DNA of 64,000 bases from Colletotrichum lupini (taxonomy: Eukaryota > Ascomycota > Sordariomycetes > Glomerellales > Glomerellaceae), in NCBI RefSeq assembly GCF_023278565.1, contig NC_064681.1, forward strand, positions 3,348,001-3,412,000, written 5' to 3'. Shown here piece by piece: positions 1 to 9,550 of the stretch (position 1 is its first letter; each line of letters starts with the position of its first letter). The notes under the pieces are model-generated. The model saw only the letters and a list, made by a program, of their open reading frames with translations, was not told the DNA's origin and did not search any database. The position numbers and the translations under genes were made by a program.

Positions 1-2
1 AC

Positions 3-155
3 TTCAAGTCCAAGGAGGACGCCATCCACTTTGCAGAGAAGCAAGGGTACGAGTACTTTGTCCAGGAGCCGCAGTCGAGGCGGATCAAGCCCAAGGCGTA
101 CGCCAACAACTTTTTGTACTCGCCCAAGAAGCTTAAGCACATTCGGACCAAGTAG
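3..155 (+). CDS. nuo-21: NADH:ubiquinone oxidoreductase NDUFS4-type subunit (3' end only)
   Basis: This is the last 50 codons of a gene that enters from the left edge, ending in TAG at 153-155. The visible tail contains FAEKQGYEYFVQEP and a basic end, YSPKKLKHIRTK, which I recognise as the conserved C-terminus of the 18/21-kDa accessory subunit of mitochondrial complex I (ETC_C1 NDUFS4 family, Neurospora nuo-21). The subunit sits in the matrix arm of complex I and supports its assembly and stability. The reading frame begins at base 3 of the window. The mitochondrial presequence and the rest of the gene lie outside, so nothing can be said about its promoter or introns. Confidence 0.85.
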   Translation, partial: FKSKEDAIHFAEKQGYEYFVQEPQSRRIKPKAYANNFLYSPKKLKHIRTK

Positions 156-1039
156 AGAGGGACAGAGTCGGAGCGATATTGTTGTACGGAGTATCACTTG
201 TATATAAAACTTTCAAAAGACCGTTTGTACCCCATGGTAGACCTGAGACCTGATGAGGAGAGGGGTTTTGGTAAAGAAAGCAATAAAAAAATTGAAACAT
301 AACCGGATTTCAACGTGATTTTGATATTGAAGCTGGGTTTCTCGATGAACATACGGGAAACTCAGTATGCTGAGCTGTAATCGGACTTTCTCCAACCGTG
401 ATTGGCTCGAAAGTCTCCACTCGTACTATGACCTCCATTCCATCTACCTTGCGGTAAGATAGATTCTACTGCGAAGGTACCTAGGTATATTATGGGTTAT
501 TGATAGTCACAAAGAGACCAGACACGGCCGGCCATTTTCTCACGGAACATTTCACGAGAGGGGTATAGTATAGAGTTCGCAATTGCCGTGATGGCTTCTA
601 TTCCTTTATCGGTCATCTGTTGACCCGATGTCGTGGACCATTAAAAATGTATGTACCATAATCCCTCATTCAGTCGTAACCGAATGAATGATGTAACGCC
701 TCCAAGATTTGCCAATCCTGGCCCGTATCCCAAAGTCAAACCCTGCTTGCTCTTAACTCCATGCGCTATTCCCTAGCCATCATGTTCCCCTTCATAATAT
801 TCCATGATCAACTCAACCAAACGGCGGTCTTTAGCATCGTCAGCGATATGGGCAACGCCATCGTGATAACTCTCCGCTCCCAGGATGCGATTCTATTCCT
901 CGACCTGGGAGGTAATCGGTCTGTGAAGGAGATACCGATCAAGATCGTTTGTTTCTCGCCCATTGCCTTCATTCAACGGACCCTCTTGCAGTGGATCATA
1001 ATTCTCCTTGTCGCTGCTGTAGCCCTCAAGACTGTTGCT
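156..1039. other. Intergenic, convergent 3' regions
   Basis: This lies between the end of the NDUFS4-like gene (+) and the end of GID8 (-), so it should hold two 3' UTRs and terminators. A GGTACC palindrome is at 476-481. A 193-codon open frame that starts near 761 continues antisense through the GID8 last exon and is a shadow. I see no gene or RNA here. Confidence 0.5.
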
Positions 1040-2173
1040 CTACGAGAGCATCATTGGGTCGTGCCCGTCACTCTCGTCTCCATTCAAGCCGAGACCAATT
1101 CTCTCAGGGAGGGGCTTCTTCTCCGCTCTCGCAGCAGACTCAGCCCAAGCCCTCATCTTGACCAGCTGTCGGATCGCGGCTTCCCTACGCTCCGATTGAC
1201 GCTGCAAGATGGCCTTGTTGACATCATCTGCAACATCCCGTCTCAGGTCTGGATGCAAAATGGCTGCCAACTGCGGCTCGAGATCGTTGTGCGGGAACAC
1301 CAACAGCGCCATCGTCTCTTCCAGGTCTTTGAGGAAGCGTGAGTCGGTCGGTGCACGCGGTCCAAGATGGTTCGTGGCGAATGACAAGGCAGGAGTGATA
1401 TCCCCGCCGGGTGTGTTTGTGCACGCCCGAATGAGCTCCACAAGTTGGAGGCGAAGCAGCGCGAAGTGCAAGGTTGGATCGCGGTCAAGAATCTAGATGA
1501 CTTGTTAGAACATGTGTACAAAGCAGAAACATGCTGACAAGTAGTGTATAAGGCGAAAGCTCATCAAAAAGTGGTTGTTCCTCATCAAAGTGTCCCGAAG
1601 GTGCTATGAGTGGTGCATGATAACTCGATGTCTAATCACTGCGACTGGGGTTTAATGTTGCGGAGAGTAAACAACTAACCTCTGAGTCAAAGTCATTCAG
1701 AGCCTCAATGGCGTACTGAATGCTTCCAGTATGAATGGAGTTTTGAATCTGCTGGCGGACCTTGATCGTCTCGTCGACTTGGTGGGGTTGGAGGTTGGCT
1801 TCCTTGCTGAATTTTGCGGCAGCGTTAGGATAGCCTTCCATTGTCAAGTAATCGAGGATCAGGGCGTTGATGTCGCTGAGAGTCCATGTTAGCACAGATG
1901 TCCTCTTGGCTGTAGTTTGAACAACGTAAAAATGTGCAAAACAGCAAAAGTGTCAGGGTTATTTTATATCGAGTTCTCCGCATGGTAATTGCTAGGAGAG
2001 ATTCCCATTTGATAGTTGATCATCATGTGAGCTGGGAGGGGAGGGGGGAAGCGCCAGACGTAGCTTCGGAGCTAGCGCCGGGCTTCGACGTGGAAGATGA
2101 CGAGAAGAGAGAGAGGAGCTTACCTTTTGGGCGACTTGACGTCCTGAACACGCCTCTCGAAGGCATGCTTCAT
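1040..2173 (-). CDS. GID8: GID8, LisH-CTLH subunit of the GID/CTLH E3 ubiquitin ligase
   Basis: Exons on the minus strand are 2173-2124, 1875-1680 and 1492-1040, giving 232 residues. Exon 1 encodes a short N-terminus ending KSPK. Exon 2 carries the LisH motif (SDINALILDYLTMEGYPNAA, about residues 17-36) and the start of CTLH. Exon 3 carries the rest of CTLH and the CRA region, including RLQLVELIR and RQSERREAAIRQLVKMRAWA. Both introns have GT-AG ends, and CTAAC branch motifs precede both acceptors. In yeast Gid8 is a scaffold of the GID ligase that destroys gluconeogenic enzymes when glucose returns. The length is a little below the usual 240-270 residues of filamentous fungi because the N-terminus is short. 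A 13-codon upstream ORF ends over the start codon (see 2170-2211). Identity is secure; the exact N-terminus is less so. Confidence 0.9.
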
Positions 2174-2211
2174 GGGTGTAGCAGTCGATGCAGACGAAGT
2201 CTGGATGACAT
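2170..2211 (-). promoter_or_regulatory. Upstream ORF overlapping the GID8 start (AUGA)
   Basis: An ATG at 2211 opens 13 codons and stops at TGA 2172-2170, which overlaps the proposed GID8 ATG (2173-2171) as ATGA. The two frames differ. In the GID8 frame a TAA lies just upstream, so the N-terminus cannot simply be extended through this ATG. The arrangement would permit termination-reinitiation control of GID8 translation. Alternatively, a base error here hides a longer native N-terminus. Confidence 0.45.
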
Positions 2212-3603
2212 CTTAGCTAGCTGTCAAAGACAACCAAAACGGCGTGGCCAGCATGGATGTACACACTGGCACACTGGCACACGGGGAGCTCAACGGACCA
2301 TGATTCTCTCCAACGTCTCCCGCACGAGACGCGCAGCAGCTCTATTCCAAACTGCTATGGCTGTTGGGTCGTTGATGTCCGGCAGTCCTGACATGCGATG
2401 GGAAGTGCGCAAATGCAGGGAAAGCAAGGCAGGATCAGACAGGCTCTGGGCTGGGCCGTCGTCACATTTGAGTGGCCAGTCGAGCTCCCGTTCGTTTTGT
2501 TACGCGAAGGAAGTCTTTGAAAGAAAAAGATGCTGAGGAAGAACTGGGATTGGATGTGGAAGAAGGAAGAAACGTCAGAACAAAGAGAAAGAGGCTGGAG
2601 CGGAGCTTTATTTGGTTCCAGAGTTTGCGGCTGCAGAGGGCCAATCGCAGGATCAGCCGGACCGCCTGGCGTGGGGCAGCCATAATTAGGTAATCCGAGG
2701 CACATGCCCTCTCTACCCAAGGCAAGGTACCTTGCTTTCAAGGTAAGGCAGGTAAGGCGCTGAGAGCAGCCACGCAGCCCGGGGGGCCACAACTGGGGTT
2801 GAACAGGGCAAAAAAAAAACACAGGGCGCGACCCACCAGAAGCACAAGAGAGGCAGGTACCAGAGCTAATACCACCTGACCGCCCTTACCTGTACGAAGT
2901 GATGAACCGCAACTACGCATCGTGCCTGCGGGCTGCTGTCCTGCGTAGGCACAGCTGCGGTCATCTGGACCCTGTGTATTTGTGCGCCCACCTGTGTGAG
3001 CCCAGCCCGCTATTGGATCGTTCACTTCTACAAGAAATGTTCCGTTGGAGAACCGGACTTGATGCTTTGAGGAAAGATAGCACGCGAGCACAGCCTCTCT
3101 CTTTTGATCAGGCTGTTTTAACTTGTCCCTAACATTTCCAAGATGTACAGTCCACCTTCCCTATAGAAACAGCAAATGGCAACTTCCCCTCCCGTCTGAT
3201 CAGCAAGCTTTGTGGCAGGTACCTTCCATTCGGTTACCTTCAACATCAGATCTAGCCCGGCCAGCTCCACCATACACCGGGCTTAGGTTGTCAAAGTCAA
3301 GCACCCATCCCCCTCAGCGCTTATCTTTGGGGACTGGACCCTGGAAGTCGCCTTTTAGCCAGTGTTTTCATTTTTATATCCTCGGATTTCATCTCTGCTT
3401 CTTCCCCCCTTCCATTGCGAAGGGAGCAGACATCAAAGCCGTCGACACCTGCGGTCTCTGTTCCTCAGGTCGTTGGTTGTTCTGTCCACCGGCCTATCTC
3501 ACTTCGCTGCAGAATCCGAGGATAAAGCTGTAGCTACCCGATAAACCACCACCAGCCTGCCCCGCGCATCGACGTCGGCGACCTCCGCCTCTCAGCTCAA
3601 AGA
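2212..3603. other. Divergent promoter region, GID8 / uridine kinase
   Basis: About 1.4 kb lies between two divergently transcribed genes. It holds three GGTACC palindromes (2726-2731, 2856-2861, 3218-3223), several AGGTAAGGC-like short repeats around 2726-2760, and an A9 run at 2811-2819. Pyrimidine-rich stretches precede the kinase start. The small open frames here resemble no protein I know, and no RNA gene was seen. Confidence 0.5.
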
Positions 3604-5532
3604 ATGGCAGACAACCACAGCGGCACCGAGTCTCATGTGACGATCCAGCGGCGGACTCACTACTCACCACCGTGGGCAGATGTCAGCATCATTGGTATTG
3701 CTGGCAGTTCTGGCTCTGGAAAGTCGACTCTGTCGCACGCCATTGTGAGGAAGCTGAATCTGCCCTGGGTGGTGATTTTGTCCATGGTATGTGTGCATTT
3801 ACCCCGCCAACCGGCGGCTTGCGGCGATGGCCCCTCCCCTGACTCGATCTGAATATAGGACTCTTTCTACAACCCCCTGAGTCCCGAGGAGTCAAAGAGG
3901 GCTTTTGACAACGACTTTGACTTTGACGCGCCAGATGTAAGATGTATGCCGATAGTACTGCTGGCATGCATGTTGACCAAATTCAGGCAATTGACTTTAA
4001 CGTACTTGTACAATGTTTGCGCGATCTGAAGGCTGGGTAAGTCTTGTAACATCTTCGCTTTCTAATTTGCTTCATGAAACTCTTCTTCTAGTCTGAAGGC
4101 GAGCATTTCAGACATCAATGTTTAATTTTATGATAATAATTGGTTTCAGAAAACGGGCTGAAATTCCCATTTACTCCTTCTCTAAGCATCAAAGGTTGGA
4201 CAATACCACAACCATCTACTCACCTCACGTCATCATCCTGGAAGGAATCTTTGCCCTCCATGACCCCCGTATTATTGATCTTCTGGATATGAGGGTATTT
4301 CAATCCCGTCAAATCGAACCGCGATCAACTTCTGACTGTTGCTCAGATATTCTGCGAGGCGGATGCCGATACGTGTTTGTCACGGAGAGGTAAGTCGCAG
4401 GCAGCCCGGGATGTGATGTACTTAGTGCACAGCTGACCTTGCAACGTAAAGTGTTGAGAGACGTCAAGGAGCGTGGCCGTGACGTAGATGGTATCATGAA
4501 GCAGTGGTTCAAGTTTGTGAAACCAAACTTTGAAAAAGTAAAGAGCTCCATCATCAAATCGTGTTGGGCTTTCCTAACATGTCTGTGTCCAGTTCGTCGA
4601 GCCGCAGCGCAAAGTCGCAGGTAAACTAGCCGAGCCGCTTCAGATGCTTCGTAGAGACTGATCGCAAGTAGACATCATCGTGCCGAGAGGTATCGAGAAC
4701 CGCGTAGCTATGGGTAAGCATATCATCATGTCAGTACAGCTTCATAACTAATACCTAGTCTAGCCATGGTTGTTCAGTACATTGAGCGCAAGTTGATCGA
4801 AAAGTCAACCCACCACCGGGCAGCACTCACGCAGTTGGAGTTGGCTGCTGCCAGTGACCCTCTGTCTGACAGAGTCGTGATTCTCGACCAGTCACCGCAA
4901 CTGAGAGGCATGAGCACCATCATCCAGGATATCGACACCTCTGCGGAAGACTTTATCTTCTACTTTGACCGCCTCGCGTGTCTTCTGATCGAGCAGTGAG
5001 TAGATTGCCTGCTGGGTGAACGTCTGAATGACGGGCTAACAACCACAGGGCACTCAACAATGTCCAGTTCAGAGAAAAGACCATTGCCACGCCGCAAGGA
5101 TACAAGTACAACGGACTCCAAGCTACGGGCGATGTAAGTGCGGTGCTGGTCCTTCGTGGCGGTGCCGCCTTTGAGACGGCCTTGAAGAGGGTCGTCCCCG
5201 ACATGCGGACAGGCAGAATCCTGATCCAGTCCAACGTCCGGACGGGAGAGCCCGAGCTGCATTATCTCAAGCTCCCGGATAACATTGACTCTCACGAGTC
5301 GGTGTTGTTGATTGACACGCAGATGGCCAGCGGAGGCGCCGCACTCATGGCTGTGCAAGTGCTCGTCGACCACGGCGTTGCCCAGGACAAGATTGTGCTG
5401 GCGTGCTATGCTGCCGGAAGACTGGGTGTACACCGTCTTGCAAAGGTGTTTCCTGGTATCACTATTGTTCTGTGCAACATGCTTGCAGATATCGAGGATC
5501 GCTGGGTTGAGAAGAAGTACTTCCGATGCTAG
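3604..5532 (+). CDS. urk1: Uridine kinase / uracil phosphoribosyltransferase two-domain protein
   Basis: Ten exons: 3604-3786, 3859-3936, 3987-4036, 4150-4294, 4347-4389, 4452-4537, 4593-4620, 4672-4713, 4764-4995 and 5049-5532, giving 456 residues. The N-terminal half is a uridine/cytidine kinase with the P-loop GSSGSGKS at residues 34-41, a DSFYNPLSPEE substrate segment, and IIVPRGIENRVA. The C-terminal half (from about residue 240) is a uracil phosphoribosyltransferase-like domain with LRGGAAFETALKRV and the PRPP-loop equivalent LLIDTQMASGGAA near residues 380-395. The enzyme phosphorylates uridine and cytidine to UMP and CMP in pyrimidine salvage. In this family the UPRT domain may be structural rather than catalytic, because its PRPP loop differs from the classic LDPMLATGGS. 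All introns are GT-AG and phases close throughout; exon 7 is only 28 nt. The domain order and length match UCK/UCKL-type proteins. Confidence 0.9.
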
Positions 5533-6745
5533 CCGTAGGCATATATATATACTTGTATAACCCGGCCGAGTTGCGCCGAGCCTGCCTCTGTAGCAAAATC
5601 GATGAGTGCTCAAGTGGCAACAGGAAAGATCCTATTGCAAAAGTGCATCGTAATGCCATGGAGTAAGGCTGCTTGATTCATGAGATTTGAGGGTCCTCAA
5701 GGGCTGGAACCCGTCCCTCTGGAAAAGGCCGCATGTTCGCCTGCCAGACAGCCTGGAAGATCCATTGCCTCGCATATATGTCTCTCGCGGCTCGCCTTGT
5801 TCGCACTCTGGCACTCTGGACGGATACCGGATTCACGGCTGCGATTCTCGTCATTGGCTCCAAATGCGGCTACAAATTGGCCGAACGAGACACCGAGAAG
5901 TGGACATGGTGGTGGAGACGTACGGCTCCCGCGGCAGGGGGTCTTTGGACGCCGCTGACTGAGATCACAGTTTCTCGCTAGATGAGTATTCAGATTTCAG
6001 GCCGAGAAAGGACCCTTTTTTTAGTTGGTCCTCTTTAAAAGGATCTTATCAGCTCGGACGACCGTGAGATCGCGGCGCCGACAACGGAACTGAGGTGTTG
6101 GGACGAAAGTCCGAGATTCGTCGTCGGTGACGGCGATAATGCGGACGGATGCTGCTTTTGTGTAAAGAATTTTTTTCTTGCCTGCTCGCGTGATGCATCA
6201 GAGAACTCGTCCAAAAGGTTAGTGGTCAGTCTATCCGTTGACAAGTAGAGCAAGACACCTTGGAGATTATTCTGGCCTATCTGGTGTAATTGCATGGGAG
6301 GCAACCTTCGGCTTAACCGAACAATGACGTACTTGCTGGAGCTATCGGCACAAGGTACGTCCTCCCGTCTACGTAGCTACGTAGCACGGTGTAAGGTACC
6401 TTAGCTTCCTCGGATTTGACGGTTCTGGCGCGAACGGTACCTTAGTACAAGCATCATTACGCATACGTCCAGGGAGCTATGCCCGCCAGCCCCTAGGAAC
6501 CTTTTCATTTTCGTGACCATTACGACCTTGATTTTCTCTTTCTTGGATAAATCCAACAACCTCAACTCTCTCTGGTTACCTGTCTCTTGCTGCTTCTTTG
6601 CAATTGTACATCGCGACACATCTCTAGAGCTCTCTGCTTGCTCCCATTCACTCGTTTCGACATGACATCTCCATACTGCTAGATCTACCTTTACTCTATC
6701 ACGACGTCAGACGAAAAAAACACCAGACTAATCTGCGATAATTAA
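5533..6745. other. Intergenic, promoter side of the NADH dehydrogenase gene
   Basis: This holds the 3' end of the kinase gene and the 5' region of the next gene. Two GGTACC sites (6395-6400, 6436-6441) and a self-complementary TACGTAGCTACGTA stretch (6370-6383) lie 300-380 bp upstream of the start codon at 6746. A CT-rich 5' leader runs from about 6530. No gene was seen. Confidence 0.45.
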
Positions 6746-8926
6746 ATGCCTCCCACCACATCCGCGCTGAGGCGCATACCTCGCGCCGTTTCTCACACAT
6801 CACCCATCAGCTTGTTCAAGCCTACGCCGATATGCAGGCAACAGGTCGCCGCCCTCGCGCAAAGGCGCGCCTTTATTAGCCCTCCTCCCCAGCGATCCCG
6901 GACAACACCTCCCACCACGCCTCTCGCCAACTTCTTCTTCAACGCCCACGGTCTGCCCAAAGGCACCGCCATCCGATCGGTCTCCGGCGCGCCGCCGCCG
7001 GCCTCTACTCCGAAACAAAGGTCACGACTCCTCCGCTTCGCGTACGCCAGCGCCGCATGGCTCGGCGGCGGCATCATCTTTGTCGGCCTCGGCGTGGTTG
7101 GCTTCTTCATCTACGATGCCTCCACTTACAAGGAACACCCGGACCAGAACGAAATCGAGGTATCTGAGCTGGCACTGAGCCCCAAGCGAGGCGGACCAAA
7201 GAACCTGCCCATCGCAGAGGTGCTGATTGACGACCTGGACAACGAACACATGAAGAGCGCAAAGGAGAAGCCCAAGCTTGTTATTCTCGGCGGCGGATGG
7301 GGCGGAGTGGCTCTACTCAAGGAGCTCAACCCCGACGAATACCACGTTACTGTTGTGTCCCCGACAAACTACTTCTTGTTCACGCCCATGCTGCCCTCTG
7401 CCACTGTTGGAACCCTGGAACTGAGATCACTGGTCGAACCCGTCCGCCGAATCCTCGCCCGCGTTCACGGTCACTTCATCCGCGCCAAGGCCGAGGACGT
7501 CGAGTTCTCCCACAAGCTGATTGAGTGCTCTCAACCCGACGCCTTTGGCAACGAAACACGATTCTATGTCCCCTACGATAAGCTGGTCATCGCCGTTGGA
7601 TCTACCACGAACCCCCACGGCGTCAAGGGACTGGAGAACGCCCACTTCCTCAAGGACATCAGCGATGCGCGCAAGGTTAGAAACCAAGTCATGCACAACC
7701 TCGAACAAGCCTGCCTGCCGACGACCGCCGACGAGGAGCGCAAGCGTCTCTTGTCCTTTGTCGTCAGCGGTGGCGGTCCCACGGGTGTCGAGTTCGCGGC
7801 CGAGCTGTTTGACATGCTCAACGAGGACCTGACACTTCACTTCCCCAAGCTCCTCCGCAACGAGATCTCCGTCCACCTGATTCAGAGCCGCAGCCACATC
7901 CTCAACACCTACGACGAGACTCTCTCCAAGTACGCGGAGGAGCACTTCGCCCGCGACCAGGTTGACATTCTCACAAACTCCCGCGTCAAGGAGGTCCACC
8001 CGGACAAGATCACCTTCACCCAAAAGCAGCCCGACGGATCCCTCCTCACCAAGGAACTTCCCATGGGCTTCTGCCTCTGGTCAACGGGCGTCGCCCAAGC
8101 CGACCTCTGCAAGCGCCTCTCCTCCAAGCTCGGCCCCTCGCAGACGAACCGCCACGCCCTCGAGACGGACACCCACCTCCGCCTAAACGGAACCCCCCTC
8201 GGCGACGTCTACGCCATCGGCGACTGCTCGACAGTCCAAAACAACGTGGCCGACCACATCATCACCTTCTGCCGCGGCCTGGCCTTCAAGCACGGCAAGG
8301 ACCCCGAGACCCTCGAGCTCCACTTCAGCGACTGGTGCGAGGTCGCCAACGACGTGAAGCGCCGCTTTCCCCAGGCCGTCGGCCACCTGAAGCGCCTCGA
8401 CAAGCTCTTTGAGCAGTTCGACAAGGACCAGTCCGGCACCCTCGGCTTCGGCGAGCTCAGGGAGCTCCTCAAGCAGATCGACTCCAAGCTCACGTCCCTC
8501 CCCGCCACGGCGCAGCGCGCCCACCAGCAGGGCCAGTACCTCGCGCACAAGTTCAACAAGATGGCGCGCACGTCGGACGGGCTGAAGGCCAACATGGTCC
8601 TCGACGGCGACATCGACTCGGTGGTGTACAAGGCGTTCGAGTACCGCCACTTGGGCAGTCTCGCGTACATTGGCAACTCGGCCGTCTTCGACTGGGGCCA
8701 GGGGTGGAATTTCGCAGGTGGTTTGTGGGCTGTGTACATGTGGCGGTCCGTCTACTTTGCGCAGAGCGTGAGCTTGAGGACGCGGATCTTGCTTGCCATG
8801 GACTGGGCCAAGCGCGGTCTCTTTGGAAGAGGTATGTTTTTGTCCCCCGTTGATTTACTCTTTACCATTGGGCTTGAAGCGGTTGATGACTAACAGCGTG
8901 GTTTTACAGATTTGATGAGCTATTAG
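6746..8926 (+). CDS. nde1: Alternative (type II) NADH dehydrogenase with EF-hand, mitochondrial
   Basis: Exons are 6746-8831 and 8910-8926, giving 700 residues. The last exon is 17 nt and supplies DLMSY after GLFGR. The N-terminus is basic and rich in Ser/Thr/Arg, as expected of a mitochondrial presequence. A hydrophobic stretch follows at about residues 97-122. Two dinucleotide-binding folds are visible: VILGGGWGGVALLKEL near residue 180 and VVSGGGPTGVEFAAEL near residue 338. A canonical EF-hand loop, DKDQSGTLGFGE, lies near residue 558. The enzyme passes electrons from NADH to ubiquinone without pumping protons. The EF-hand together with the N-terminal membrane segment fits the external, calcium-responsive Neurospora NDE1 class that oxidises cytosolic NADH, though which side it faces is inference. 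Reading through the intron instead would give a wrong C-terminus. Confidence 0.9.
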
Positions 8927-9550
8927 AAAGCAATGACGCGTTTTCGTTGCAAAGAATTGATTTTGATTTCTTTCTCTTTTGTTAGCATACCCTGCCGGAG
9001 TACGAGGTACTGAAGTGCAAATCTTGCGAGAGATGGATGCATGAGTATAGAACTTACACAACACAGACAGAAGAAGAAAAAAAAGAAAGGACATAAAAAG
9101 AGATACGTAGACGGTCTCTAGATAATTTCACATGACTGTTCAAAGCACCGTACTTTGCAAACTGATGTACCCGATAGCTTGTTGCGCCGTCTCAAGTCTT
9201 CGAGTTTAGCTTGCACCCAATTACGGTAACATACATTGAAACACAGACAGACAGACATATGTGAAAGAGACAGCCTTTCAACCTGTCTAGAAAAGTGTTT
9301 GAAATATAGTTTTCATAAATCGAATAAGAGTATAGTAAAAACGACAAATCGCAACGCCTGGCCCCCGTAATGCTTGAAAGCTGCTAAAGCGGATATAAGA
9401 CCTTGTACATTTTACAAAAGTAATCCAACTTTTTATCTCTTTTTTGTGCAAATCCCATCATTTTGTAAATCTCAAATTTAAATCCTCGTCCGCACACCGA
9501 ACATCAGATCTCGTCATAAAACCGTCAGTACTCGAAAGCATTAGACAGGC
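8927..9550. other. Intergenic, convergent 3' regions
   Basis: This lies between the ends of the NADH dehydrogenase (+) and sulfite reductase (-) genes. The sequence is AT-rich, with short A and T runs and CAGACAGACAGACA near 9242-9255. It is expected to hold two 3' UTRs. No other feature was seen. Confidence 0.5.

Noticed and set aside
761..1342. 193-codon plus-strand frame
   Set aside because: Its second half is antisense to the GID8 CRA exon, and it has no protein motif.
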